64,000 bases of DNA, taken from positions 10,683,492-10,747,491 of the forward strand of contig OX457061.1 of assembly GCA_949752795.1 (NCBI GenBank), read 5' to 3'. Below, piece after piece: positions 37,595-64,000 of this stretch (positions are counted from its first letter, which is position 1; every line of letters begins with the position of its first letter). The position numbers and the translations under genes were made by a program. This DNA is from Hyperoodon ampullatus (lineage: Eukaryota > Chordata > Mammalia > Artiodactyla > Ziphiidae). The notes beneath the pieces were generated by a model. The model had not been told where the DNA came from. It made no database searches and saw only the letters and a list, made by a program, of their open reading frames with translations.

Positions 37595-37962
37595 GGGCTT
37601 CCCTGGTGGTGCAGTGGTTAAGAACCTGCCTGCCAAGGCAGGGGACATGGGTTCAAGCCCTGGTCTGAGAAGATCCCACATGCCACGGAGCAACTAAGCC
37701 CATGCAACACAACTACTGAGCCTGCGCTCTAGAGCCCGCGAGCCACAACTACTGAAGCCTGTGTGCCATAACTACTGAAGCCCACGTGCCACAACTACTG
37801 AAGCTCGCGTGCCTAGAGCCCGTGCTCTGCAACAAGAGAAGCCACCTCACTGAGAAGCCCATGCACCGCAACGAAGAGTAGCCCCCGCTCTCCGCAACTA
37901 GAGAAAGCCCGCGTGCAGCAACGAAGACCCAACGCAGCCAAAAATAAATACAAAAAAAAAAA
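37595..37962 (+). mobile_element. CHR-2-like SINE, long form
   Basis: Starts gggcttccctggtggtgcag and carries several 'cacaactactga' repeats in the middle. Perfect 15-bp duplication aaagactcggcactg at 37581-37595 and 37963-37977. Confidence 0.96.
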
Positions 37963-37979
37963 AAAGACTCGGCACTGCG

Positions 37980-39080
37980 CCTGGCACAGAGCACACACCC
38001 AGACGCTGTAGATATCTATATCTATCCTATAGATAGTTATTGTTATTTCTTCCTTTCCCACCTGCCAAGGGGAAATTTTAGGACTTAAAGTCCTAGGGAG
38101 AAAATCTAGAGGGCAGAGAGAGGTCCCCTTTGAGGACCACATCAAGAGGGGACCAGAGGAGGCTCTTCACTCTGACAGGGAGGCAGGTTGGGAGGTGTTG
38201 GCACCTCTTTGTTTCCAGGAGCAGCCCACACTCCTTGGCAAGGCATGGAGACCTCAGGATCTTGGCTCTCAAAGCACCAAAAACACCATGTGTGTGCGGC
38301 TACATCTGGCTTCCCCACCTCCCAGCAAGTTCTCAAGGGGAGGGGTGAGGCTTGCTCAGCTTGGTGCCCCCGAGGCTGGCACACAGGCATCAGTCACATT
38401 GGATAGCCCGCGGTGCATGACACAGACCTGCCAAGAGAGCTGGCAGATCCTCTGAGCAGGGAATTAACTGGTTACAATGGCAACAGTAGCTACTGCTTTC
38501 TGAACACCCACCCTGTATTGGGCATCATGCTTAGGGCTTACAAGACCGCACAAGCCTTGTCACTGCTCTTTCTGGCAGGCCATGCTGTCAACCAAGCTGG
38601 TAAGGGTCAGCCTAAGCTCACTGAACTCTACAACCTCTGGCCTCTGTTGGCCACTGAGCTGCCTCAAACACTAAACTGGGGTTCAGAGCTACGTGCCTGG
38701 CATGTGAGAGTATTACTGCCACAGACAACATAAACGCCACAGCTTTTTTTGCTGCCCAGGTCCCTGGCTGCAGCCCAGGATGGGGTGTTTAGGTGGAGTA
38801 TTTTTTCCTGAAGATGGGTTTTCTCATTTTCATAGAATTTCAAGATGGAGAGAGTCACTGGAAATATCCCATCTGCTCTCCAACCTTAGTGATCTGAGAT
38901 TGCATTCTAGAGATTTCTGCCTGGAACCTGACTTAGGGATGGCCTCAACAAATATGCTGTACGAATAAAATGAAAGAAGTGTGGCCTATTCAGTGGCCAT
39001 GACCTCAGAACCAAGGGTGGCTTGCTCAGCAGACTGTTCATGAACTTGCCCAAGATTCTGAGACAGATCACTCGGTTATT
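37980..39080. other. Intergenic sequence with diverged repeats
   Basis: MIR-like text at about 38490-38560 and 'catagaatttcaagatggagagagtcactgg' at about 38830, an old repeat motif. No gene recognised. Confidence 0.4.
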
Positions 39081-39250
39081 TGCAGACATTTGTTGGGGGG
39101 TCTCCTGGGTGCTGATGAACAAGTAGGGAGCAAGCTCTGCTTTCATGGAGCTCAGATTCCAGTGACAGGAGACAGGCCCTAAGCAGGAAAACTAATAACT
39201 AAATACTTGCTAGTGAAGAGACGAGAGGGCTTGTGATGGGGACGACTTTA

Positions 39251-39794
39251 TTTATTTATTTAAATTTTTTTTTTTAATTTATTTTATTTATTTATTTTTG
39301 GCTGCTTTGGGTCTTCGTTGCTGTGCACAGGCTTTCTCTAGTTGCAGCGAGCAGGGGCTAGTCTTCGTTGTGGCACGCGGGCTTCTCACTGCAGTGGCTT
39401 CTCTTGTTGCGGAGCATGGGCTCTAGGCACGCAGGCTTCAGTAGTTGTGGCACGTGGGCTCAGTAGTTGTGCCTCGTGGGCTCTAGAGCGCAGGCTCAGT
39501 AGTTGTGGTGCGCAGGCTCAGTAGTTGTGCCTCGTGGGCTCTAGAGCGCAGGCTCAGTAGTTGTGGCACGTGGGCTCAGTAGTTGTGCCTCGTGGGCTCT
39601 AGAGCGCAGGCTCAGTAGTTGTGGTGCACGGGCTCAGTAGTTGTGCCTCGTGGGCTCTAGAGCGCAGGCTCAGTAGTTGTGGCGCACGGGCTTAGTTGTC
39701 CCGTGGCATGTGGGATCTTCCCGGACCAGGGCTTGAACCCGTGTCCCCTGCATTGGCAGGCAGATTCTTAACCACTGCGCCATCAGGGAAACCC
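39251..39794 (-). mobile_element. CHR-2-like SINE with internal 58-bp tandem array
   Basis: Antisense copy running from a T-rich side to 'ccactgcgccatcagggaaaccc'. Perfect 16-bp duplication gatggggacgacttta at 39235-39250 and 39795-39810. It is about 180 bp longer than its relatives because of a tandem array at 39461-39692. Confidence 0.96.
39461..39692 (+). repeat. 58-bp tandem repeat x4 inside SINE
   Basis: 'cagtagttgtgcctcgtggg' starts at 39461, 39519, 39577 and 39635, an exact 58-bp period. Units differ only in a short segment (ggtgcgcaggct, ggcacgtgggct, ggtgcacgggct, ggcgcacgggct). Confidence 0.95.
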
Positions 39795-39924
39795 GATGGG
39801 GACGACTTTAGACTCAGCACTGAAGGACAGTTTCCCTGGGGAAGCTGAGACCTGAATGACCAGAGGGAGGCAACCATGCACAGGTGCAGGCACCAATGTA
39901 CCAGGCAGAGGGATGCAAAGCTAA

Positions 39925-41125
39925 TGCAAAGGCTGGGGAGGATGGGGTGGAGAGCAGATGGGACTGGTGCTGGTGAGGGGTCAGAGAGGGGAGGCCATGG
40001 TCCAGATTACCTAAAACCCAGCCATGTTTGGCTTGCTTGGGACTAGGGTCAGCCCTAGTGGAGTCTGAGTTGTGAGAGGGACATGTTCCCATCAGCCTCT
40101 GCCATGGCAGATGTGGCGTTGTGCTTCTGACCTGTCTGTACTGTGGAGATTGGGGCCCTCGTCATTGCCCAGGGCCACAGGGACAGTGCCCAGCTACCAG
40201 GCAAGGCAGGGGCTCTGCCGAGGCTGGCCTGTAGGTGGGGGAGGCCGGGGAGGGAAGGCCTGGCTGAATGAGTGTGTGTGTGTGTGTTTGGGAAGCTAGT
40301 CTAAATCCAAGTCACCCATCAGTGGTTTGAGAACTCCTTGGAGGTACCTAAGCCACCATGTGAAGGGCCATTAAGTCACATGGGAGAAGCTATTCCCTTC
40401 CAATCCCATCCCTCTGATTACATCAAGGACAATATCCACTTGCTGCTGGTTTGCCCTTTATGTCCCCTGAACATTTGCTAATCTTCCTTTTTACACAAAG
40501 CGCTTTGGCCGGCCTCACAGGCACGGTGTCCAGTGGGATGCAGCAGTGCTGCTTGTTCTCAGTGTCACATCCTGGTCACCTTGTGTTTGTGGTCACTGGC
40601 TTTCTTTTTACTATTGTAATATTCCTACTTAAAAAAATTTTTTTAAAGATTTTTTGTTTTCATTTTTGCTGACAGCTTATAAAGCTTCTCTTTGAGATAA
40701 AATTATTTTAGTAAAAAGAATGAAATGATTGAAAAAAGAAATAGTAAACTATACTGAAGATGGTAAAGGGAAATGACAGAGATCACAAAGAGGGTCTGTA
40801 CATGAATGACTGAAGTTTGAGAACATGGGACTAAGTGATGCTCAAGGCTCCCTCCCTGGGATTCTCTCTCTGCAGCTGAAGGTGCGGCTGCAGGGTAGTG
40901 TCTGCATACCTTTGGGAATGGCTTGCTTCTCCTCTTCACTGGGAGGGGCCTGGTTGTCAGCCTGAGTTGGATTCTTCTGCCCTGGCTCATAATCCAGATC
41001 AGTTTCTAGCAACAAGGCCGATTCTCATAACAAAGTATTGTTTTAAAGTTATTAAATGTCTGTGTTATGATAAGGATGCAGACCATAGCATTTAGTCAAG
41101 ACTTTTCAATCAAGATTTTGATCAC
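39925..41125. other. Intergenic sequence between WDR38 and OLFML2A
   Basis: Contains a (GT)n of about 7 units near 40270 and A/T-rich sequence at 40620-40760. No gene recognised. Confidence 0.4.
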
Positions 41126-41128
41126 ATA

Positions 41129-41134
41129 TTTATT
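41129..41134 (-). other. OLFML2A: Candidate OLFML2A poly(A) signal
   Basis: Minus-strand AATAAA within TAAATAAATA, about 3.6 kb past the stop codon. I noticed no nearer minus-strand AATAAA, which would imply a long 3'UTR. Assignment is inference only. Confidence 0.3.
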
Positions 41135-44100
41135 TAGGTATATTCCACCTTGTTGCAAAAAAAGGTATTGTGGCAATTTACAAAAATAGATAAAATACAA
41201 TATAATAAAAACAAAGAGATCAGGGTAAAAGTAAAAGCAGAAAGCCAGAATGAAGCCAGAGTCCAGTAGGAGACCCAGTACAATTGTTAAAAATAATCTC
41301 AAATTTGACTTTGAGCTTCCCAGTAGCCAAAGCAAAGAAGAAAACCTGACTGGTTACAAAATTCCTAACAACAGTTAGTTTGGGGCTTTGGTGTAAAAAC
41401 AGACCTGGTTCAACTCTTCACTCTACTACTTGTTAGATTCGTGACCCTGAGCAGCTTGCTTAACGTTTCTGAACTTGAGGTTCACTCCCTGTAATAGGGA
41501 AAAGTAATGCCAACCTTGGGGTTCCTGGGTGGATTAGTGATAATGTATGTAAAGGTGACTTCTAGCTCTAGGAGGGTACTGCTTGGGCCCTCAGCTGCCC
41601 TTTGTCCTCACTAAGCTGCAGGTCTTCAGCCATAAAAGGGAGTTGACATCTGTCCCCTCTGTGCAGCATGTCAGAAGCATAGCTGGATTCTAACCTAGTA
41701 CTCCCTAACTCCTATCCAGAGTGGTTTCCAATGCTGTCATGGAGGAAAAGGTGCTTTAGAACATACGGGCTTTCAGTAGCCCTCAAGTCATTCCCAGGAA
41801 AACCCCCCAGTCTCACCTTTAGGGCTGCCTCCCAGACAGAGCAAATTAAGTATTAAGGTCTAGAAATCTCTTGGGAGGACTCAAAGGTGGCAGCCAAAGC
41901 CCCTTCACGTAGCATGTTGTTCAGAAACACCGGAGACAACTTCCTTTGCTGTCACAGCTGAGGTCGGTAGGAAAAGCTAGCCCTCTCCTTCTTTGTTTGA
42001 AGTACCTGTTACCAACTGTAATAAGTCCCACAACAAAAACTCTTCCCTTCCTCCCGTCACCGATAGAACAAAATCCAGTTGTCTTGGAATTTCCTTTTCT
42101 CTGGTTTGGCATTCAAGGCTCTTTATAAACTGACCCCAACCTCCTTCTTGGGTCTCCTATGTAGATGCAATTCGTGGCTTGGCTACACTGGTTAAAAGCA
42201 ACGACCACCATTTCTGGAGCTGCTGCTAGAGTGACACAGAGTTGGCAAAGAACATGTGCTGACCAGCCCTGAAAACCTGACTGTGCTACAGGCTAAGCCG
42301 CTGTGCTTGGGTAAGTCCCTTCACCTCAGTTTCCTCGTCTGTAAAATGGACACACTCAGAGTACACACCTTCCACTGTTGTGAAGATGCAAGAATATGCA
42401 CATGGCTTGCTTAGCCCACTGTTGATGCTCAGGTTATATTACCGATTTGGAAACCTGGCTTTCCACTTGACCCTGCCTCCACTTAACCTCTCTGGGCTCC
42501 AGTTTGACTATCTGTAAAATGAGGAAAACAATTTTACCTACAACATAACCCACATACAAGGGCCTGAAAACAGAAGGGGCTTAGTGAATGTTTACAGGCT
42601 GCAGCCAGCATCCTCTCCCCGAGAAAACCATTTTGCTTGTCCTTTTCCAAAACTGGTCCATTCTAACTTTCCCTTTTCTAAGACTAATGGGGAAAGAGGA
42701 GCCTGAACATTTCTCACGTGGTTGGGCTGTGATATCACGAAAGACAGAGTCTTCTAAAAGCCACACCCAGGGCCAAGGGAAACGCTGGAACTTGCAGCCC
42801 CCTGAAGAGTTTGTAAGTGGAGCCCTCAGAGTTCAGTTGGGCGGGGGAGGCTGGACGTGTCCACCACTCTGAGTCAGGCCTTGCTTGGCTGGGCGTCATC
42901 ATCCCCCTTTACTTTGGGAGTGAGTTACGGCTTAAACAAAACATCACCTGACAATGCCTGAAAGAAATATATTCTGCACAAAATGCATTTCTTTACACTC
43001 TTGGGTATGCAGCTGAATTTCCCAACATGGCAGCTGGGTGTTCATACATACAGATACCTGGGAGCTGGCATGGGGACAGAATGAAAGAAGCGGGGTCTGG
43101 GGTTGTGTAGCGATCAGCAGTAAATACCCCTCAAAGGTGTTGGGATGACTTGGGTGCTGGGTGGTCTATTGCCTAGCTGCCTGTGAGCGTGGAGAATAAA
43201 GGATAAAGACAAAGCCCTTCTGGAAGGAGATCAGCTGGGTCCTGTTCCCGTGTGGCCCTGAGCCATTCTCTAAACCTTTCTGGGCCTATTTCTCCTTTGT
43301 AGATATAGGGAGTCAGGCCGGAGAACTTCTTCCGGTTCTAAAAATACTGTTCAAAGCAGATGTGGGGCAGGCCTGAAGGTCTTGTCCCCGGGGCTGCTGG
43401 GTCTGAGGCTCGGGGGAGCCCACCTGTGCACCCTCAGCCCCAAGTCCTGGGCTCGGGGCAGCCCTGGCACCATTCTCTCTCTGAAGCCAGGAAAAGTCTG
43501 ATCCACAGATCCCTTTCTCCTTCCCTCCCAGCTTTCACCTCTGACTCCTCCCTGCACCCAGAAGGTCCGAAGCCTCCTCTGGACCTGGTTGCCCAGATCT
43601 CAGCCTCCCCCGGTCCCCCAGGCCAGCCCACCAAATGGCCAGGTTAGGACTGACAAGGAAGAAGAAACCTGTTTTACCCTGGTGCCACCCAGCCTCAGGC
43701 CTAAGGTCTTGCTCGTGGCCCACCTGGAGGTATCCCTGAGTGCGTATAGGTTGTGGGTTCAAAGGCCCAGAGAGAAAGGATGAGGTGGACTCCAGGCGCA
43801 AAGGCTCTGGGAGGGACTGGGGAGAGGTCCCACAGCCTGGGTATGTGGCCAAAGCCAGCACTTCTGGGTGGAGAGGGAGCCTTGGGGCCTGGCCCAGTTC
43901 CCCACCCTGGTAGAGTGGCTGCTGGCAGGCAGCTGCCTGCAGCCTTCTCAGCTGCTGCTGCAGAAACAAATGACGGCACTGATGAAGAATAAGAGAAAAT
44001 AAAAATGAGTACAGCGGGGGGGGTCTTGGAATGGGGGCTGGTATTTTTTCTCGGGGTGTGGTTTCTGCTCAGTGGCTGGATGACTGTGGAGGTTTGGAAT

Positions 44101-44721
44101 GTGGTCAGACAGCGGGTGGGGTGGGGATGGGGGGCTGGCCAAAGGCATGGAACAAGGACATTAGCCCATTAGCCAAAGGGCCCAAAGCCCCAGGGCCACC
44201 AACAGCTCCGTCAGAACAGGGGCCTGGGGTGGCACGCAGAGCTGGGCCTCCACCCAACACTAGTGTGTTGGTCCCAAAGGCCTCTGGTTTTGAGTAGCCC
44301 CGGGGAAGGGAGATAGACTTGAGAGAACAAGAGATATGAGGGGAGAGGGGAGAGGGTTGGAGGTAGGGGAGAGGTTAGGGTAGAGCATGGTCAGGTCTCA
44401 TCTGTAAAATGGGCTTGCCAGATCCAAAGTGAGGCCTCAGTCTCCTCACCTGTTAAATAGGCTTAACTGTCTCTACCTCCAAGGGTGTCAGGGGGATTAA
44501 GTGGGTTAGTGCACACGAAGCTCTTGGCAGTGTTGTGCAAGTGGAAGTGATTATTACTCCACTGCGTGCTGAGGAAGCTTGACGCCGGCTGTGCCCACTG
44601 CCTAGCACCTAGCTCCAGGCCTGGGCCCAGTAAATATTTGCGGAGGGAGTCCCTTGCAGGAGTCGCTGTGGGGAGCCCCCCATGCCCATGGCCACTCCTC
44701 TCCCGTGAGCCCAGGTCTCGC
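41135..44721 (-). other. OLFML2A: Probable OLFML2A 3'UTR / downstream region
   Basis: No other gene is visible between the stop codon and the candidate poly(A) signal. The interval contains MIR copies at about 41390-41560, 42270-42435 and 42440-42600 ('cctcagtttcctcgtctgtaaaatgg' is typical). A (GGGGAGA)n-like purine patch lies at 44335-44355. Confidence 0.35.
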
Positions 44722-59505
<14,784 letters not shown>

Positions 59506-59509
59506 CATG

Positions 59510-60110
59510 GCCGCTGTGACAAACAGTTTGGCTGTTTCTCAATAAGTTAAACATGGAATTACCATGTGACCCAATAATTCTACTCCCCTGGGTATATACC
59601 TAAAGAATTGAAAACAGGTGTTAAAGCAAGGGCTTGTACGGGAATGTTCACAGCAGCACCATTCACAATAACCACAAGGTAGAAACAACCCAAATGTCCA
59701 TCAACTGATCCATGGATAAACAAGGTGTGGTATAGCCCCACAATGGAATATGATTCAGCCATAAAAAGGAATGAAGTACTGATACGTGCTGCAACATGGA
59801 TGAACCTTGAAAAATATTATACTAAATGCAAGAGCCACTTATATTAATATCCAGAATAGGCAAATCCATAGAGAGAAAAAGCAGATTAGTGGTTCCCAGG
59901 ATGTAGAGAGAGGGACAAATGGAGAGTGTTTGCTCAATGGGTACACGGTTTCCTTTTGGAGTGATGAAAATGTTCTGGATCTAGGTAGTGGTGATGGTTG
60001 CACAGCATTATGAATGTACTACGTAAATGCCACTGAGTTGTACACTTTCAAATGGTTAAAGTGGTAAATTTTATGTTATGTGTATTTTGCCACAATAGTA
60101 AAAAAATATG
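59510..60110 (+). repeat. LINE-1 3' end (L1M type), OLFML2A intron 1
   Basis: Continuous recognisable text: 'gtgacccaataattctactcccctgggtatatacc', 'cactgagttgtacactttcaaatggttaaagtgg', 'tatgttatgtgtattttgccacaa' and a short A tail. Confidence 0.9.
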
Positions 60111-60114
60111 AATG

Positions 60115-60655
60115 GAGGCCTTTTACGGAGCACTTACTACATCCCAGGTTTCAGGTGCATTACACTCTTTAATAATATCTGTGCATGGGGGGTATCATTA
60201 CCTCCGAAGTCCTTAGCCTGGCCTTCGAGGCCTATGTGAGCTGACAGCCTCCCTCGAGGCCCTCCTTTTGCCACTCTTCCCTTCACTCCACTCCAACCTC
60301 AGGGGCCTTTTCGGATTTGGTACCCTCATCCTGAAACCCCTATCCCTCTGATATTCCCTGAGTTCATTCCCTCACATTAACTTACACATTACCTCCTCCG
60401 AGAAGCCTTCCCTGACCACACACCTCCCATTTCTCTCTGTCCCCCTATCTAGTGGCTTTGCTTTTCTTTATTGCACGTACTACCATCTGAAATATCATAT
60501 CTGTGTTTTCTTATTTTTTGTCTCCCCTACTCTACTGAAGGCACCTTCAGAGGCAGGAACTTGTGTCTAGTTCCCTCCTATATCCCCAGAACAGTGTCTG
60601 CTTGGCTGATAGTAGGAGCCCTGGAAATATCTGTTGGATAAACAAGCCCGTATTT
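60115..60655 (-). repeat. MIR-like piece and antisense L2 fragment
   Basis: 'cacttactacatcccaggtttcagg' is MIR-like at 60130. 'cacattacctcctccgagaagccttccctgacc' and 'ctctactgaaggcaccttcagaggcagg' are antisense L2 phrases. Confidence 0.65.
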
Positions 60656-60880
60656 TACAGACACTCTAGAGCACAGGGCTAAGAGCATGGTGTCTGGAGC
60701 CTAGACCAGTAACTGTGAGATTGTGGGCAACCCAATTTTTCTGTGCCTCTGTTTCCTCATTTGTAAAATGGGCTCCTGCCTCACGGAGTTGTCGTGAGGA
60801 TGAAAAGAGTTCATATAGGTAAAGAACAGAGTCTAAGCAATAGTGAGTGTGTCTTAAGTGTGAGCCATTATTACTACAGC
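60655..60880 (+). repeat. MIR SINE
   Basis: 'gctaagagcatggtgtctggagcctag', 'gcctctgtttcctcatttgtaaaatggg', 'gagttgtcgtgaggatgaaaagagttcatatagg'. Confidence 0.85.
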
Positions 60881-60884
60881 TAAA

Positions 60885-61615
60885 GAAGCAGAGGCTTAGA
60901 GAGGTGAAGTCACAAGTTCACACAGCTTCACCTGGGAACATCCAGCTGTGGATATCTGCCTCCAGATAGAAATCACTGGTTTATGCTGCTTCTCCTACAA
61001 ATCTGTTTCCCCATATCCTGTGTGACCTTAAACAGGTTACATAACCTCTCTGAGCCTCATTCCCTCAGTGGTAAAATGGATGACTCTCCATACCCGGCCT
61101 CCTCATAGTGAGGCTCAAATGAGATACATGACCTCCATTTAGTGGTTTCCCTTCCCTCCCCCCTTTTCCTTCAATCCCACCCTGGGAGGCCACATACCCA
61201 GTGTCTAAGTGTGGTCACTGGTCCCTGGGGCAGCAGGACTTTGTGCCTGCAAGAGTCAGCTTGGTGAGATCAGCGGTAGGTGCCAGGCCCAGTCACCACC
61301 TCCAGCCTACCTTGTCGTCACACACCAGCCAGGCTCTCGGAGCCCCAGCCAGCCACTGCCCTAGCTGGTTCAGCCAGCCCATCCTGGGCTTCCAGGCTCT
61401 CAGGACACAGCTATTTATGGCTCAATCGACAAACCAACACCGCAGGCCTCATGGCTACTAAGCTCTCACTGAAGCCACCAGGACCCAGGTGAGTTCAAGG
61501 CTCCCTTGGGCTTTCTGCCAAGCCCAGCCCCCATGAGTGTCCCAGGGCCCTCTGGGGAAGGGCAGCAGGCACTCCATTTCTGCTCTGAGCCCTCAGACAC
61601 CTGTTTGAACCCCTG
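60885..61615. other. OLFML2A: OLFML2A intron 1, no repeat recognised in most of it
   Basis: A further MIR-like piece lies at about 61020-61130 ('cctctctgagcctcattccctcagtggtaaaatgg'). The rest is unique-looking. Confidence 0.4.
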
Positions 61616-61639
61616 GCTTCAGCCAGACTCTGGGTGATA

Positions 61640-62090
61640 GCTGGAGGTGCAGAAGAAATAGAGGTACATCCTTGACCTTCTCAACCATGAGAGAAGCTGA
61701 TGTAGTGAGCTCTGAGATCACAGAAAAAGACACCCATGAAGACTGCTCAGAGGGGGGCACCCCAGGGGACATCTCTAAGCACGAGTAGAGCATTCCAGGG
61801 AGAGCAAGTAATATATGCAAAGACAAGCAAGGGCCTGGCACTTTGGAGGCTTGGAGGAGGTTGACTCTGGCTGGTGCCTGCAGAGAGCCTGGGTGGCAGG
61901 AGCTAAGGCTGGGGGTGGTAGAGCCCGCTCGTGGAGGGCCCTGAAAGTTGGCTGAGGATCTGGACTTATTCCTGAAAACACTGGGGATTCATGAAGGGTT
62001 TTAAGTAGGAGAGAGCCAGGGTCAGATCTGCATCATGGGACACTCACTCAGGCTGCTTTGTGGACAGATGGTGGGTGGAGGAAGCAAGCC
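61640..62090 (+). repeat. L2 3'-end fragment
   Basis: 'gcattccagggagagcaagtaatatatgcaaagac', 'gatctggacttattcctgaaaac', 'agagagccagggtcagatctgc'. Confidence 0.75.
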
Positions 62091-62144
62091 TGGGGTGCAG
62101 AACCCAGGGAGGAGACATTTACTGAGAACTCCCTGAGTGCTGGG

Positions 62145-62330
62145 GAAGTGTGGGGCAGTGGTTAGGAACACAGCCATGGGCCACCTACAGCTGTGTGCTC
62201 TTGGGTAGATTACTTAACTTCTCTGTGCCTCAGTTTCCTCATCTGTAAAATGAGGGTACTGCTAGTGCATACCCAGCAAAGGACTGTGTGAGAACTGAGA
62301 GACGGAATACCAGGAACATGTTGTAGTTGT
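62145..62330 (+). repeat. MIR SINE
   Basis: 'gggcagtggttaggaacacagcc', 'tacttaacttctctgtgcctcagtttcctcatctg', '...actgctagtgcatacc'. Confidence 0.85.
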
Positions 62331-62334
62331 TTTT

Positions 62335-63045
62335 GTTACCACCAAGAATCCTGACAGGGGCTTGCTTTTCCCTTTGTTTCTCCACGTGGGTGCATTGGTA
62401 GATATTCTTAGCAGTGTCCTCCAGATGAGGAAATAGCCCTGGAGCCATCAAATGACTAGTTCAAGGGGATCAGAGCCCAGGGTGGGTAGACTTGCTGTCC
62501 CCTGGAGGATGAGTGTGGGGAAGGAGGTGGCTACGGGTGGAAGCTTTGTCCTGGGTTGTCTGTGGGCGAAGTGTACCCTGGGCCCTGCTGGGCAATTCTC
62601 CCCGCCTGTGAACGCAGACAGCCAGGCTCGGATGCTGTATATTCTTTAGATCGCTGCTACTACCGTAAGCCTGCCTTCTCTTTGAGATTTCTGGGCCCCC
62701 TTCCCGGCTCTGCTGGAACCCCTAGCCACCTCCCACCCACTCCCCCAGGTTGGGGTAAGAGCCCAGTGAGGGGATGTGGGTGTGTTCTGTGTGGCCAGGC
62801 CAGAGAGGCCTCTTCCTCAGGACTCGCCCTTCATCCAACGCCCATCCCCACAGCAGCGGCCTCCACATCAGACCGCAACATTCCTTCCCTCCTCAGATGA
62901 GGTGCTACGTCCTGATGGGGGCGGCCAAGGCCCTGACACAGGCCAGGAGTCAGGAATGGAGTCAGAAGAGGGCCTCTGCTCAGCCCCGGCTGCCAGGAGC
63001 CCAGGCAGGCCCCTACCTCCTGTGGTTACTATGTCCTGTGCCGCT
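62335..63045. other. OLFML2A: OLFML2A intron 1, nothing recognised
   Basis: GC-rich, with open frames on the plus strand of up to 114 codons that lack any family resemblance. Confidence 0.4.
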
Positions 63046-63049
63046 TGAC

Positions 63050-63430
63050 TGGAGGCAGAGCACCATGGAAAGGAGCCAGGCCTGGGCTCAAATCCCAGCT
63101 CCCACGTGTCCTCCCCACATGACCTTGACCCCTGTGAGCCTCAGCTTCCTCCTCTGTAAAATGGGGAGGATAACAGTCCTTTCCTCATAAGCTTGTCCTG
63201 AGGCTAAAATGAGTCAATGCATGCAGAGTGCCTGGCATAGAACAACTGTTGTCTACTTGCTACTGAAGTTGCTCCCAATAACCCTCCCTCACGTTTGTAC
63301 ATCATTTTCTACCTCTTTGCTCTCACCACAACCCTGTCTTGGAGAGGAGAAATCTGAGCATCAGAGAAGATGAGGGGCTTGCCCAGGGTCACACAGCACA
63401 GGCTGACTCCAAAATTTAGTTCACATGCTC
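63050..63430. repeat. MIR copies, sense then antisense
   Basis: Sense at about 63050-63265 ('cctcagcttcctcctctgtaaaatggggaggataacag'). Antisense remnant at about 63330-63430 ('gagcatcagagaag...ttgcccagggtcacacagc'). Confidence 0.7.
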
Positions 63431-64000
63431 TTCCTCCTATGACCACCAATAATCACCAGGCAAGGGCTTCTCCACCAGCAACTGAGCTGGGATAGCGATG
63501 TTGGCCCTGGATCAGGCCTTGGTGGGGCAGGGGAAATGGGGCTCCCACTGGGCCTGACCCACCTTGCCCTTGGCCTGAGGGCTGGAGTTGCTGCCTCAGC
63601 CCCCCATCCCTCCCTGCAGGCTTGCTCAGCACACACAGCTGCCAAAGCCCCCAGAAGTGTGGGTGGCTTGTGCTTAAAATGTTCCCTAGCAATTTGCAAG
63701 GAAATCCCACAATAAGATGGCAAGAAGGTGTACTTGATATTTCTGAAGGGAGATGGATAAATCTGGCCAGAATGGGGAAGAGGGGGTTCAACCGATAAAA
63801 TGTTCTAGAAACAGAACAGTTTCAAATTGTGTCACCTTGAGGTTGAATCTTCACTATTCTCTCATGGCCAGCCCAGATTCACTGAGAGGCAGTTTCCATG
63901 TTCTCCTGCAGGGAAAGACCTCCCCTAGAGCCCATGGTCAGCTGGACACCTCCCTCTGGATATACCCCAAAGGTACCCCAAACTTAATCCATCCAAAACT

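Larger units (their letters stand above)
39085..39920 (+). repeat. L2 fragment split by a SINE
   Basis: Left part: 'gctttcatggagctcagattccagtgacaggagac'. Right part: 'gaagctgagacctgaatgaccagagg...accaggcagagggatgcaaagc'. The SINE at 39251-39794 sits between them. Confidence 0.75.

Noticed and set aside
39461..39692. CRISPR-like regularly spaced repeats
   Set aside because: Units are contiguous 58-bp tandem copies inside a mammalian SINE, with no unique spacers.
43190..43200. AATAAA at 43191 and 43997 as poly(A) signals of OLFML2A
   Set aside because: They are on the plus strand, the wrong strand for OLFML2A, and no plus-strand gene is visible there.

Overview
The window is mammalian nuclear DNA, almost certainly from a whale or dolphin. 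It carries intron-split vertebrate genes and many full-length tRNA-derived SINEs of the cetacean/hippo CHR type, with heads reading gggcttccctggtggcgcag or gggacttccctgg..., most flanked by intact target-site duplications. One of them (about 30873-31081) is a short, very intact deletion-type copy that resembles SINEs I associate with toothed whales; that narrowing is tentative. Gene content and order match the human 9q33.3 segment OLFML2A - WDR38 - RPL35.

Layout: (1) 1-1.78 kb is flanking sequence with an L2 fragment, a SINE and the GC-rich RPL35 promoter. (2) 1.79-6.08 kb holds RPL35 on the plus strand: four exons encoding a complete 123-residue 60S ribosomal protein L35, the first exon contributing only ATG. 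(3) 6.42-10.45 kb holds WDR38 on the minus strand: nine recognisable exons of a WD-repeat protein, convergent with RPL35 and only about 0.3 kb from its poly(A) signal. The exon 2/exon 3 junction looks out of phase, and the C-terminus stops early relative to human. (4) 10.5-41 kb is intergenic: old LINE-1, L2, MIR, CR1/L3 and hAT-Charlie fragments, younger CHR SINEs, a truncated retroposed U6 snRNA copy and a 373-codon ORF of doubtful meaning. It also contains a 94-bp insertion built from direct and inverted pieces of a locus 2.8 kb away. (5) 41.1-59.3 kb holds OLFML2A on the minus strand: exons 2-8 of a secreted olfactomedin-like protein, with the olfactomedin domain in the last two exons. Exon 1 (signal peptide) lies beyond the window. 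(6) 59.3-64 kb is OLFML2A intron 1.

The three genes are not functionally linked: a housekeeping ribosomal gene, a WD-repeat gene and an extracellular matrix protein gene. No microbial, CRISPR, phage or operon features are present. The observations most worth checking are the templated inverted/direct insertion at 34136-34229, the apparent splice-phase defect of WDR38, and the 58-bp tandem amplification inside the SINE at 39251-39794. Human comparisons are from memory, not from a search.
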